Under the pieces are notes generated by a model. That model saw only the letters and a list, made by a program, of their open reading frames with translations, was not told the DNA's origin and made no database searches. The translations under genes and the position numbers were made by a program. Below, in pieces: positions 56,444 through 64,000 of a stretch of 64,000 nucleotides of DNA. The stretch's first letter is position 1. Each line of letters opens with the position of its first letter. This DNA comes from Collimonas antrihumi. Lineage in GTDB: Bacteria; Pseudomonadota; Gammaproteobacteria; Burkholderiales; Burkholderiaceae_D. The stretch is from assembly GCF_018304965.1 (NCBI RefSeq), contig NZ_JAGQED010000010.1, positions 62,001 through 126,000 of the forward strand. The letters run 5' to 3'.

Positions 56444-57190
56444 TTAGCTACGTTTGATGCTCATGCCAGCAAAACCCTGGCAGGTCGGCATCATTTCGAT
56501 GCGGTTGATATTGATGTGGGCAGGCAAGGTCGCGACCCAATAGGCGGTGTCGGCGATATCGCCAGGCGTCAGCGGCTGCGTGCCTTCATACACCTTGGCG
56601 GCGGCCTCGTCGTTGCCGCGATAGCGTACATTGGAGAATTCCGTGCCACCGCACAAGCCTGGTGCAATATCGGTTGCGCGTACGCCGGTGCCGACCAGAT
56701 CGGCCCGCAGATTCAAGGTGAATTGCTTGACGAAGGCCTTGGTGGCGCCGTACACATTGCCGCCGGGATAAGGATATTCGCCGGCGATAGAGCCGAGGTT
56801 GATCACAGTACCGCGTCCGCGCGCCACCATGCCGGGCAACACCAGGCGAGTCATGGTCACCAATCCCTTGCAATTGGTTTCAATCATGGTTTCCCATTCA
56901 TCCAGCGAGGCTTGCTGCGCCGCTTCCACGCCCAGCGCCAGACCGGCATTGTTGACCAGCACATCGATTTCTTGCCACTCCGGCGGCAGCGCAGCCAGCG
57001 CGGCGCTGATCGAAGCCTTGTCGGTGACGTCCATGACGATCGGCAGCACTGCAGCGCCCAATTCGGCTGCCAACTGGTCCAAGCGGTCCTTACGGCGGCC
57101 TGTAGCGATGACACGATGACCGTTTTTAGTGAATTTATGTGCCATTTCGGCACCGAAGCCAGATGTTGCGCCAGTAATCAAGACAATCAT
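56444..57190 (-). CDS. Short-chain dehydrogenase (YdfG/3-hydroxy acid dehydrogenase type)
   Basis: The 248-residue classical SDR starts at ATG 57190, eight bases after AGGAG; a TTG two codons earlier is too close to it. Seen are the cofactor loop TGATSGFGAEMA, Arg in ATGRRKDRL that favours NADP, LVNNAGLALG, catalytic Ser in NLGSIAGEYPYPGGNVYGATKAF (cited as residues ~133-155), and the YxxxK motif YGATK. It resembles YdfG, which oxidises 3-hydroxy acids and L-serine. A partner function beside glyA is possible but unproven. Confidence 0.9.
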   Translation of the reverse strand: MIVLITGATSGFGAEMAHKFTKNGHRVIATGRRKDRLDQLAAELGAAVLPIVMDVTDKASISAALAALPPEWQEIDVLVNNAGLALGVEAAQQASLDEWETMIETNCKGLVTMTRLVLPGMVARGRGTVINLGSIAGEYPYPGGNVYGATKAFVKQFTLNLRADLVGTGVRATDIAPGLCGGTEFSNVRYRGNDEAAAKVYEGTQPLTPGDIADTAYWVATLPAHININRIEMMPTCQGFAGMSIKRS

Positions 57191-57324
57191 GGTCAATGCT
57201 CCTGTTGTTGCGATTTGCTAAGTTGGAAATTGTAGCCCAATCTCGGGTCTGATCCATTGCTGCTCGCCGAATATCTGTAGCTTGGCTGCTTTATCGGAAC
57301 ACGCCCGGTGTTTGTGCGCCAATC

Positions 57325-57353
57325 TTGCTGAAATTGGGGGCTTGACTTACAAT
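57325..57353 (+). promoter_or_regulatory. Promoter of the riboswitch-glyA transcript
   Basis: TTGCTG (57325-57330) and TACAAT (57348-57353) have the ideal 17-bp spacing. Transcription would start near 57360, just before the riboswitch. Confidence 0.65.
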
Positions 57354-57371
57354 GGCGGCTCCATTTCGTCT

Positions 57372-57490
57372 CACGTGACTGGCGAAAAAACCGCACCGCG
57401 CGGATTCATAAGATCGTGGCGGCTTCGGCAAAAGGTGGGCATCCACCGGGAAGCGTGAGATTTCATCCGCCGTACGCCTGGGCAGCCCGA
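57372..57490 (+). ncRNA. ZTP/ZMP riboswitch (pfl motif) upstream of glyA
   Basis: The conserved blocks of the ZTP riboswitch are present in order: CACGTGACTGGCG at the 5' end, a paired GTGGG/ATCCACC region before CCGGGAAGCGTGAG, and the 3' block CCGTACGCCTGGGCAG. ZTP riboswitches sense the purine/folate-shortage signal ZTP or ZMP and turn on one-carbon genes such as glyA. Betaproteobacterial glyA leaders are a known location. The expression platform is not clearly a terminator, so control may be at translation. Confidence 0.9.
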
Positions 57491-57577
57491 ATGGAAAGTA
57501 CGACTGAGGCTGCCGCATTTCCCCTTATTTCTGGCCCTCATTCGATTTAGGCTCAACCTTATCGATTGGAGTATCAC

Positions 57578-58825
57578 ATGTTCGAAAAAAACCACACTAT
57601 CGCCAATGTCGATCCAGAATTGTGGAGCGCCATCCAGAAAGAAAATCACCGCCAGCAAGAGCATATCGAGCTGATCGCCTCGGAAAACTACACTTCGCCT
57701 GCCGTGATGGAAGCGCAAGGCACGCAGCTGACCAACAAGTACGCTGAAGGTTATCCAGGCAAGCGTTACTACGGCGGTTGCGAATTCGTCGACATCGCTG
57801 AGCAACTGGCGATCGACCGCGTGAAAGAATTGTTCGGCGCCGAAGCCGCCAACGTGCAGCCGAACTCCGGTTCGCAAGCCAACCAGGGCGTGTTCTTCGC
57901 GATGCTCAAGCCAGGCGACACCATCATGGGCATGTCGCTGGCTGAAGGCGGCCACCTGACGCACGGCATGGCATTGAACATGTCCGGCAAGTGGTTCAAC
58001 GTGGTCTCCTACGGCTTGAACGAAAAAGAAGAAATCGACTACGAAGCGTTTGAACGCCTGGCGCACGAAAAGAAACCAAAGCTGATCATCGCCGGCGCTT
58101 CTGCTTACGCTTTGCGCATCGACTTCGAGCGCATGTCTAAAGTGGCTAAAGCGGTCGGCGCGTACTTCATGGTCGACATGGCGCACTACGCCGGCCTGAT
58201 CGCCGCCGGTGAATATCCGAACCCGGTGCCGCATGCCGACTTCGTGACTTCGACTACCCATAAATCCCTGCGCGGCCCGCGCGGCGGCATCATCCTGATG
58301 AAGGCCGAGTTTGAAAAAGCCATCAATTCGGCGATTTTCCCCGGCATTCAAGGCGGCCCGCTGATGCACGTCATCGCTGGTAAAGCAGTAGCGTTCAAGG
58401 AAGCGCTGACGCCTGAATTCAAGGCTTATCAGCAACAAGTCGTAAAGAACGCCGACGCCATGGCGAAAGCACTGATCGCACGTGGCTTGCGTATCGTTTC
58501 CGGCCGTACCGAATCGCACGTGATGCTGGTTGACCTGCGCGCCAAGAAAATCACCGGCAAGGAAGCCGAAGCGATTCTCGGTGCAGCGCACATGACCTGC
58601 AACAAGAACGCCATCCCGAACGATCCGGAAAAGCCATTCGTCACTTCCGGCATCCGTGTCGGCAGCCCGGCGTTCACTACCCGCGGTTTCAAGGAAGCGG
58701 AAGCAACCAAGGTCGGCAACCTGATCGCCGACGTGCTCGACAATCCGCATGACGCAGCGACCATCGAACGGGTCAAGGCCGAAGTCAAGAAACTGACTGA
58801 CGCTTTCCCGGTGTATGCAGCTTGA
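57578..58825 (+). CDS. glyA: Serine hydroxymethyltransferase
   Basis: The 415-residue PLP enzyme converts serine and tetrahydrofolate to glycine and methylene-tetrahydrofolate. It shows [31 protein letters not shown] (cited as residues ~32-62), [11 protein letters not shown], the PLP lysine in [14 protein letters not shown] and [15 protein letters not shown] lies seven bases before ATG 57578. A ZTP riboswitch controls its leader, matching a role in one-carbon supply for purine synthesis. Confidence 0.97.
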   Translation: MFEKNHTIANVDPELWSAIQKENHRQQEHIELIASENYTSPAVMEAQGTQLTNKYAEGYPGKRYYGGCEFVDIAEQLAIDRVKELFGAEAANVQPNSGSQANQGVFFAMLKPGDTIMGMSLAEGGHLTHGMALNMSGKWFNVVSYGLNEKEEIDYEAFERLAHEKKPKLIIAGASAYALRIDFERMSKVAKAVGAYFMVDMAHYAGLIAAGEYPNPVPHADFVTSTTHKSLRGPRGGIILMKAEFEKAINSAIFPGIQGGPLMHVIAGKAVAFKEALTPEFKAYQQQVVKNADAMAKALIARGLRIVSGRTESHVMLVDLRAKKITGKEAEAILGAAHMTCNKNAIPNDPEKPFVTSGIRVGSPAFTTRGFKEAEATKVGNLIADVLDNPHDAATIERVKAEVKKLTDAFPVYAA

Positions 58826-58876
58826 TGCACTGATTGCCGATGCGCTGCAGAGCTTGTCGGTAATTGAGTAGAAACG

Positions 58877-58911
58877 TGGGCCCGGCGCAGCTTGAAATCT
58901 GCACGGGCCCA
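58877..58911 (+). terminator. Hairpin after glyA, weak terminator
   Basis: TGGGCCCG and CGGGCCCA form a strong stem with an inner GCAG/CTGC pair, but no T-tract follows. It may stabilise the 3' end or act with Rho. Confidence 0.45.
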
Positions 58912-59044
58912 TGCTCCATTAGTGGTGGTGTGCTTCGCATAAGATCGACGCATAGACGCATAGACGCGAGGCCCCAAAAAGGAATAATGTAGAGATGGAA
59001 CTGCCGACACTGCCCGCCGCAATAACCTTCGGATTACTGCCATC

Positions 59045-59512
59045 ATGAAATGTCCATTCTGCCAGCATGAAGAAACCCAGGTACTCGACACGCGCGTGTC
59101 GGAAGAGGGAGATTCGATCCGTCGCCGGCGCCGTTGCATGCAATGCGACAAACGTTTCACGACCTTTGAACGGATCGAACTGGCGATGCCGGTGGTCGTC
59201 AAGAAGAACGGCAGCCGCACCGATTTCGACCCGCTCAAATTGCGCGCCAGCCTGATGCTGGCCTTGCGCAAGCGCCCGGTATCGGTCGAGGCGCTGGACG
59301 AGGCATTGCAGCGCATCAAGGAAAAACTGCTGTCCAGCGGCGAGCGTGAAGTGCTCTCAGGTCATGTCGGCGAACTGGTCATGCGCGAATTGAAGCGCCT
59401 GGACAAGATTGCGTATATCCGTTTTGCATCGGTCTACAAGAGTTTTGAAGACGTTGCGGAGTTCCAGAACATGATTGAAGAGTTCTCCGGGCCGCCAACT
59501 CGTAGAAAGTAG
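59045..59512 (+). CDS. nrdR: Ribonucleotide reductase repressor NrdR
   Basis: The 155-residue protein has a zinc ribbon ([17 protein letters not shown], then [18 protein letters not shown]) and an ATP-cone domain ([21 protein letters not shown]). It represses nrd genes when dATP is bound. Its last 13 codons and the following terminator are duplicated at 60532-60634, so the present 3' end may have come with the inserted cassette. Confidence 0.96.
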   Translation: MKCPFCQHEETQVLDTRVSEEGDSIRRRRRCMQCDKRFTTFERIELAMPVVVKKNGSRTDFDPLKLRASLMLALRKRPVSVEALDEALQRIKEKLLSSGEREVLSGHVGELVMRELKRLDKIAYIRFASVYKSFEDVAEFQNMIEEFSGPPTRRK

Positions 59513-59573
59513 GAGGTAAATTCTTAAAAGAACTAGCGCCGCTCTGATCGGCGCTATTTTTTTTGCGAGAATG
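59470..59573. repeat. Direct repeat, copy 1: 3' end of nrdR plus terminator
   Basis: This 104-bp segment, starting at the CATGATTGAAGA in the last nrdR codons and ending at GAGAATG, is repeated at 60532-60634 with about ten differences. It encodes [13 protein letters not shown] and stop, then the AGCGCCG/CGGCGCT terminator. Confidence 0.9.
59534..59564 (+). terminator. Intrinsic terminator of nrdR (copy 1)
   Basis: TAGCGCCG and CGGCGCTA pair around CTCTGAT, followed by eight T. Confidence 0.9.
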
Positions 59574-59636
59574 ATTGCGATAATGATATTATTTAAAAGA
59601 CACTATTAACGAGCCATAAATAGACGGGGACTGTTC

Positions 59637-60185
59637 ATGAAAGAAACATCTTTGCGGGCAGCGATTTTTGAGGGAGTGCACACTCTGAATATCCCACCTT
59701 CATTTTCTAAGCTAAACACCGGCAGGCTTTCTAATGATTTTTCAATGTTGACTGGCTACAGTGGGGCGATGGCTTTAGTGAATGATGATGGTAGTTATGA
59801 TCTAATAAAAACGCCGATTCCCGACGTGCAAATTCCGGACATGACGATTGATGATCTTTGGAGTTGTGCAAAGGATCACTACGGAATAACTGCTCTTGCA
59901 ACTCTTTCCGGGGCGGCAGGAATACCCATAAGTAAATTAAAAAGGGGTTATTTTGTCTCACATGGAAGTAGCAAAACTACTAATGTCATAAGCCACTATG
60001 GCTATAAATTTTTCCCAAGGGCGTTCGTTCCTTCGTCCATGGCAAAGTCAGCAAGAGCACTATTTGGAACTAAGCGTGTTTTTGGTATTGTCGGCCGGTC
60101 TATGCCTTTTGTAGCGGTTGGATTTGCTGTTTATGACGTTGTAAGCATAGGCATGTGTGCTTTAGAGGCGCGCGATGGAAAATGA
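59637..60185 (+). CDS. Unknown protein with hydrophobic C-terminus, cassette gene 1
   Basis: The 182-residue product starts after ACGGGGA. Its composition and codon use are AT-richer than neighbours (many AAA, ATT, TTT codons). The N-terminal two thirds is soluble-looking with no clear motif; ALATLSGAAGIPISK and YFVSHGSSKTT are notable. Residues ~148-170 (FGIVGRSMPFVAVGFAVYDV) form a glycine-containing hydrophobic helix typical of membrane-inserting ends. Its stop overlaps the next start by 11 bp. It lies between two copies of the nrdR 3' end, so it was probably acquired by transfer. I do not know its function; an envelope-acting or toxin-like protein is only a guess. Confidence 0.7.
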   Translation: MKETSLRAAIFEGVHTLNIPPSFSKLNTGRLSNDFSMLTGYSGAMALVNDDGSYDLIKTPIPDVQIPDMTIDDLWSCAKDHYGITALATLSGAAGIPISKLKRGYFVSHGSSKTTNVISHYGYKFFPRAFVPSSMAKSARALFGTKRVFGIVGRSMPFVAVGFAVYDVVSIGMCALEARDGK

Positions 60186-60501
60186 TCAAACCAGAGATGA
60201 AGTCCTTTCAGTAATCATTGGTCTTTATGTTGACGGAATTGGTTGTATTCCTAAAGATCAAATTCACGAAAATACGCATTTGGTATATGAGTTCAAGGCA
60301 GATTCTGACGACGTTTCTTTTTTCATTATCGAGGTGGAGAAATATTTTGGTATGCGTTTAACGCAAGCCGAATGGGGTGTTGTTGCTACCATTGGGGAGG
60401 TTGTGGATTTAGTTATGCGCTACCGAGGCGTACGAATCCCCAAAGAGAAACAAAATGGAATTTCCGGATGGTTCCGTGATTGGATTTCTATTAAATATTA
60501 G
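60175..60501 (+). CDS. Acyl-carrier-protein-like protein (DUF1493 type), cassette gene 2
   Basis: The 108-residue acidic protein has an ACP pattern: YEFKADSDDVSFFIIEVEKYFGMRL (cited as ~38-62) aligns with the DSL site and helix II, followed by EWGVVATIGEVVDLV like the ACP helix III end. Ser44 in ADSDD is at the phosphopantetheine position, with Asp in place of the usual Leu. It resembles small proteins annotated DUF1493. GAGG precedes ATG 60175, which overlaps the upstream gene, so the two are coupled. No ketosynthase or acyltransferase gene is adjacent; it might carry an acyl group to the first protein or serve as a partner or immunity protein. Confidence 0.7.
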   Translation: MENDQTRDEVLSVIIGLYVDGIGCIPKDQIHENTHLVYEFKADSDDVSFFIIEVEKYFGMRLTQAEWGVVATIGEVVDLVMRYRGVRIPKEKQNGISGWFRDWISIKY

Positions 60502-60531
60502 TGTCGCAGTTTGATCCGAAAAAAAACAATG

Positions 60532-60634
60532 CATGATTGAAGAATTCTCCGGGCCGCCCAGCCGTAGGAAGTAGAAAGTAAATTCTTAAAAAAGCTAGCG
60601 CCGCTCTGATCGGCGCTATTTTTTTGCAAGAATG
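60532..60634. repeat. Direct repeat, copy 2: remnant of nrdR 3' end plus terminator
   Basis: It reads [13 protein letters not shown] and stop in the same frame pattern as copy 1 and carries the same terminator, but has no upstream nrdR. About 90% identical to 59470-59573. It marks the right edge of the cassette. Confidence 0.9.
60596..60625 (+). terminator. Intrinsic terminator, copy 2
   Basis: Same AGCGCCG/CGGCGCT stem and CTCTGAT loop with seven T. It now ends the cassette transcript. Confidence 0.85.
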
Positions 60635-60674
60635 GTTATTGAAAATGTCACAAAGACAATAACCGGGACCACCT

Positions 60675-61229
60675 ATGCGTTTGCAACGTTCGACCATGCG
60701 CGTGTTTGCGCCAGATTCAGGCATGGCTTCAGGCATGACCCTGATCGAGGCCATGATAACGCTGGCGATCATGTGCATCCTGTTAAGCCTGGCTTTGCCA
60801 TTCATGCGGGCGTTTGTGATCCAGAACCGGCTATCTGCGGAAACCAGTCAATTCATCGCCGCACTCACCTTGGTGCGCAGCGAGGCAATCCAGCGGGGCC
60901 GGGCGGTGTTGGTCTGTCGTAGCATCAATGCCGACTCCGCCGACGCCATATGCAGTGCGGCGGCCACCGGCAAACATGCCGCAGGCGACTGGGGCGCCGG
61001 TTGGTTGGTGATGGTCGCCGATAGCCGCAAAATATTGCTGCGGCAAGGTGCGCTGGATGACAATACGCAAGCCAACGCCGGCAGGAGGTCGATTACCTAT
61101 AACGGCACCGGTAACGCCAGCAGCAGCTTCACCCACGTGGTGTTCAGCCACAACAGCGAGTTTGTGCGCACGGTGTGCATCGCCAGTTCCGGCCGCGTTA
61201 GCGTCAAGATGGATGGCGGCGAATGTTGA
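60675..61229 (+). CDS. fimT: Type IV pseudopilin FimT/GspH
   Basis: The 184-residue prepilin has a leader ending GMTLIEAMITLAIMCILLSLALPF (processing after Gly20, then Met-methylation site and Glu5), described by position 20-43. A GspH/FimT globular domain follows, with SEAIQRGRAVLVCRS. It would be a minor pilin priming type IV pilus assembly. Its stop overlaps pilW by seven bases. No pilV, pilX or pilY1 gene follows, unlike complete clusters. Confidence 0.88.
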   Translation: MRLQRSTMRVFAPDSGMASGMTLIEAMITLAIMCILLSLALPFMRAFVIQNRLSAETSQFIAALTLVRSEAIQRGRAVLVCRSINADSADAICSAAATGKHAAGDWGAGWLVMVADSRKILLRQGALDDNTQANAGRRSITYNGTGNASSSFTHVVFSHNSEFVRTVCIASSGRVSVKMDGGEC

Positions 61230-62182
61230 TCATTGCCGCCATCTGCCAAAAGCGAGCGCAACAGGGGCGATTTCAGAGTGGTTTTTCGATGGTGGAGATG
61301 CTGGTGGCAATGGCGATTGCTTCCGGCGTGCTGTTGGTGAGCACGACGCTTTATCTTGGCAGTAGCGCCAGTTTTCGTGTGAGCGAAGACAAGAGGCGTC
61401 TGTATCAGGATGGCAACTACGCCATGAGATTGATGGAAAGGGATTTGCGGCAGGCGGGGTTTGGCAATCTGGTCTCTGTCAGTTCGTCGGCGGGTGCTGC
61501 GGGCGCCATGGCGATCACCGATTTCATACTTGCTGACGGCACGCCCGCGCAAGGCTTGCGCGGCTGTGAAAATGGTTTCGTCAAACCGCTGGCGCCGGGG
61601 AAAGATTTCTCGTGTAGCGCAAATCCGGGGATGGCTGGTTTTGAAGTCAGTTACCGGCTGGACGATCATGTCGATGCGGCCAGTGGCGCCGGTGTCGACT
61701 GCAATGGCGTGGGAGTTGACCTGAGCGCAGTACCGCCCGGCCATCCGGCACACCTGCAGGCGTCACATGTCCGCATTGCGCGCAACCTCTTTTTTGTTGC
61801 CACACGTGCGGGCGCCAGCGCTAATTCTTTGTATTGCCAGGGCAATGGCAACAACAGTGCGCAACCGATCCTCAATAATGTCGAAGACATGCAACTGATG
61901 TATGGCGTAGCGGCGCTCAACGATGTGAGCGTCAGTCGGTTCTTGAACGCGACGCAGGTGGCAAGCTTGTCCGACGACCAGTATCAGAACTGGGGCAGAG
62001 TCGTCAGCGTCCAGCTGTGTTTGTTGCTGTTCGGCGAACGCAGTCTCTCCATCGAACCGCAGCGTTATATCGATTGCAGTGGCAGCGCCAGGCTAGCGAG
62101 TGATCGCAAGTTGCGCGCTGTATTCAGGCGGGTCGTCGCTGTGCGCAATAGCGCGGCTGCCAGTCTGGTCCCGCCGTCTTGA
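61223..62182 (+). CDS. pilW: Type IV pilus minor pilin PilW
   Basis: The 319-residue protein has a prepilin site GFSMVEMLVAMAIASGVLL (processed near residue 20) and PilW features, NYAMRLMERDLRQAGFGNL and the conserved NVEDMQLMYGVA region near 230, as in other PilW proteins. PilW is part of the minor pilin tip complex. It is immediately followed by ribD rather than pilX-pilY1, so this locus is reduced or split. Confidence 0.87.
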   Translation: MLIIAAICQKRAQQGRFQSGFSMVEMLVAMAIASGVLLVSTTLYLGSSASFRVSEDKRRLYQDGNYAMRLMERDLRQAGFGNLVSVSSSAGAAGAMAITDFILADGTPAQGLRGCENGFVKPLAPGKDFSCSANPGMAGFEVSYRLDDHVDAASGAGVDCNGVGVDLSAVPPGHPAHLQASHVRIARNLFFVATRAGASANSLYCQGNGNNSAQPILNNVEDMQLMYGVAALNDVSVSRFLNATQVASLSDDQYQNWGRVVSVQLCLLLFGERSLSIEPQRYIDCSGSARLASDRKLRAVFRRVVAVRNSAAASLVPPS

Positions 62183-62317
62183 AATCCGGTTGAAATCCGG
62201 GTAATACCCCGCATCGCATTTTAATTAACGGTGGTTCCGGCATATTTTGTACAATCACCGCATATCTTTTACTTATGGCTTCCACATGATCTCCAGGCTT
62301 ACTTTCGGGCTCAACCC

Positions 62318-63418
62318 ATGACCCCGGCTGAATTGTTGATGTCGCAAGCCTTGCAGCTCGCCGAAAACGGCCAGCTGTCGAGTGCGCCTAATCCCGCCGT
62401 CGGCTGCGTGATCGTCAAGGACGGCCAGATTATCGGCAGCGGATTTACCCAGCCGCCGGGCGGCAACCATGCCGAGATCCAGGCGCTGCAGGACGCCGCG
62501 GCCAAAGGCCACGATGTGCGCGGCGCCACCGTCTATGTCACGCTGGAGCCATGCAGCCATTTCGGCCGCACGCCACCGTGCGCCGATGCCTTGGTGCGGG
62601 CCGGGGTGGCCAAGGTGGTGGCGGCCATGGACGATCCCAATCCGCTGGTGGCAGGGCAGGGCAAGGCGCGCCTGCAAGCGGCAGGGATAGCGGTCGAATC
62701 GGGCGTTCTGGCGGCACAGGCGCGTGAGCTGAACATCGGATTTTTTACGCGCATGCAAACCGGTAAACCCTGGGTAAGGCTGAAAGTAGCCGCCAGCCTG
62801 GACGGCAAGACTGCGCTGCATAACGGCCAAAGCCAGTGGATCACTTCGCAGGCAGCGCGTGACGACGGCCATATGTGGCGCGCCCGCGCCGGCGCCATCC
62901 TGACCGGTATCGGCACGGTGAAGGAAGATAATCCGCAATTGACGGTGCGTACCGTGCAGCTGGCGTGGCAGCCACTGCTGCGGCAGCCATTGCGCGTCAT
63001 CGTTGATAGTAAATTAAGCATCAGCCCGGATGCAAAGATCCTGGTCGGCGGCGGCAACCTGATTTTCTGCGCCACGGTCGATGCCGAAAAGCAGGCGTTG
63101 CTGGAGCAACAGGGAGCGGAGGTAGTGGTGCTGCCGAACGCCGGCGGCAAGGTCGATTTACCGCAAGTCATGCTTGAACTCGGCAAGCGCCAGATCAATG
63201 AGTTGCATGTCGAAGCCGGGTCCAAGCTGAATGCTTCCCTGATCAGAGAACATTGCGTCGACGAATTGCTGGTCTATCTGGCGCCGTCCATCCTGGGCGA
63301 CGGCCGCGGCATGTTCAGCCTGCCAGCGCTGGAGAATCTACAGGATAAGCTGACTCTGAAATTTCATCAAATCAAGCAGATTGGCGAGGATTTGCGTATC
63401 CTTGCACGATTCCATTAA
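62318..63418 (+). CDS. ribD: Bifunctional riboflavin enzyme RibD
   Basis: From ATG 62318 the protein has 366 residues. The N-terminal deaminase (1-~145) has zinc motifs HAEIQAL and PCSHFGRTPPCADALV. The C-terminal reductase (~150-366) has VRLKVAASLDGKTAL, LTGIGTVKEDNPQL and ELHVEAGSKLNASLI. It makes the pyrimidine substrate of RibH. An upstream in-frame extension to 62231 lacks similarity. No FMN riboswitch was seen before it. It pairs with ribE. Confidence 0.94.
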   Translation: MTPAELLMSQALQLAENGQLSSAPNPAVGCVIVKDGQIIGSGFTQPPGGNHAEIQALQDAAAKGHDVRGATVYVTLEPCSHFGRTPPCADALVRAGVAKVVAAMDDPNPLVAGQGKARLQAAGIAVESGVLAAQARELNIGFFTRMQTGKPWVRLKVAASLDGKTALHNGQSQWITSQAARDDGHMWRARAGAILTGIGTVKEDNPQLTVRTVQLAWQPLLRQPLRVIVDSKLSISPDAKILVGGGNLIFCATVDAEKQALLEQQGAEVVVLPNAGGKVDLPQVMLELGKRQINELHVEAGSKLNASLIREHCVDELLVYLAPSILGDGRGMFSLPALENLQDKLTLKFHQIKQIGEDLRILARFH

Positions 63419-63434
63419 TTTTAATATCACTATC

Positions 63435-64000
63435 ATGTTCACTGGTATCGTTGCTGCCGTCGGCAAAATCACTTCCGTTAAACCGCTCGGCTCCAGCGCC
63501 GAGGATGGCGTCAGGCTGAAGATCGACGCCGGCGCTTTGTCGCTGGCTGACGTCGCGCTCGGCGATTCGATTTCCTTGAATGGCGCCTGCATGACCGTGG
63601 TCGAAAAGACCGCCAACAGCTTTGAAGTCGACGTTTCGCGCGAAAGCCTGAATCGCACCGTCGGCCTCGACGCCAGCGGTGAAGTCAATCTGGAAAAGGC
63701 GCTGACCCTGGCCGATCGCCTGGGTGGCCATCTGGTATCCGGCCATGTCGACGGCCTCGGGCTGGTGCAGAAATTCGAGCCGGTGGGCGAGTCCTGGGAA
63801 CTGGTGATCAAGGCTGCGCGCGATCTAGCCAAATACTTTGCCTATAAAGGCTCGGTAGTGGTCAACGGCGTTTCGCTGACGGTGAACCGGGTCGACGATG
63901 TAGCCGACGGCTGCCTGTTTTCGATCAACCTGATTCCCCACACGATTGAAGTGACCGCCTTAAAACATCTGCAGGTTGGCAAGCAAGTCAATTTGGAGGT
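63435..64000 (+). CDS. ribE: Riboflavin synthase alpha chain, N-terminal part (cut by window edge)
   Basis: About 188 residues are visible before the window ends. The start MFTGIVAAVGKITSVK is the family hallmark, with SISLNGACMTVV, GHLVSGHVDG in the first lumazine-binding barrel and GSVVVNGVSLTVN, INLIPHTIEVTAL in the second. It dismutates two lumazine molecules into riboflavin. It is 16 bp after ribD in the same operon. Confidence 0.95.
   Translation, partial: MFTGIVAAVGKITSVKPLGSSAEDGVRLKIDAGALSLADVALGDSISLNGACMTVVEKTANSFEVDVSRESLNRTVGLDASGEVNLEKALTLADRLGGHLVSGHVDGLGLVQKFEPVGESWELVIKAARDLAKYFAYKGSVVVNGVSLTVNRVDDVADGCLFSINLIPHTIEVTALKHLQVGKQVNLE

Noticed and set aside
57371-58912. 513-codon antisense frame over the riboswitch and glyA
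   Set aside because: Covers a recognised riboswitch and glyA; no motifs.

Overview
The window looks like a chromosome segment of a betaproteobacterium of the family Oxalobacteraceae (Collimonas, Herbaspirillum or Janthinobacterium type). This rests on protein character, on the rimP-nusA-infB-rbfA-truB and ybgC-tolQRAB-pal-ybgF gene orders, on a ZTP-type riboswitch in front of glyA, and on GC-rich codon use. The genus is an inference. No rRNA operon, CRISPR array or complete insertion sequence was seen. There is one tRNA gene, tRNA-Lys(UUU).

Positions 1-12.4 kb hold a purine (urate) degradation island: a partial 8-oxoguanine deaminase-type amidohydrolase, a fused OHCU decarboxylase/allantoate amidohydrolase, an NCS2 permease, a LysR regulator, the membrane urate hydroxylase PuuD with its own cytochrome c domain, an allantoinase PuuE, HIU hydrolase, and a Tsx-type outer-membrane channel. 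Together these cover uptake and the route urate to HIU to OHCU to allantoin to allantoate to ureidoglycine-level products. Inside the island sit a histidine ammonia-lyase-like enzyme, a small tautomerase and a class II aldolase that this route does not explain.

Positions 12.7-29.3 kb are housekeeping: scpB and rluB, the rimP-nusA-infB-rbfA-truB translation/transcription cluster (interrupted by an intrinsic terminator and a palindromic repeat), typA, a Doc-type toxin-antitoxin pair, dusA, then ribB (with a degenerate RibA domain), ribH and nusB. Positions 29.4-46.3 kb mix metabolism and signalling: an aminotransferase, fumarylpyruvate/maleylpyruvate enzymes, a GltB-like oxidoreductase, CsbD, a Cys-repeat periplasmic protein, a two-component system with an extra lone receiver, Usp, NDH-2, two multihaem cytochromes c, a quinone oxidoreductase and a diguanylate cyclase.

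Positions 46.3-50.9 kb are an eroded patch (DUF1275 pseudogene), a DedA-rhodanese fusion, a YhaJ/YhaK-like regulator-pirin pair, a ParDE-type toxin-antitoxin pair and tRNA-Lys. Positions 50.9-57.2 kb hold the complete Tol-Pal operon on the minus strand and an SDR gene. Positions 57.3-59.5 kb hold the ZTP riboswitch, glyA and nrdR.

The most unusual locus is at 59.47-60.63 kb. The last ~100 bp of nrdR with its terminator is present twice, and between the copies lies an AT-richer two-gene cassette: an unknown protein with a hydrophobic C-terminus, translationally coupled to an acyl-carrier-protein-like protein. After it come a reduced fimT-pilW pseudopilin pair, ribD and the start of ribE, which runs off the window.
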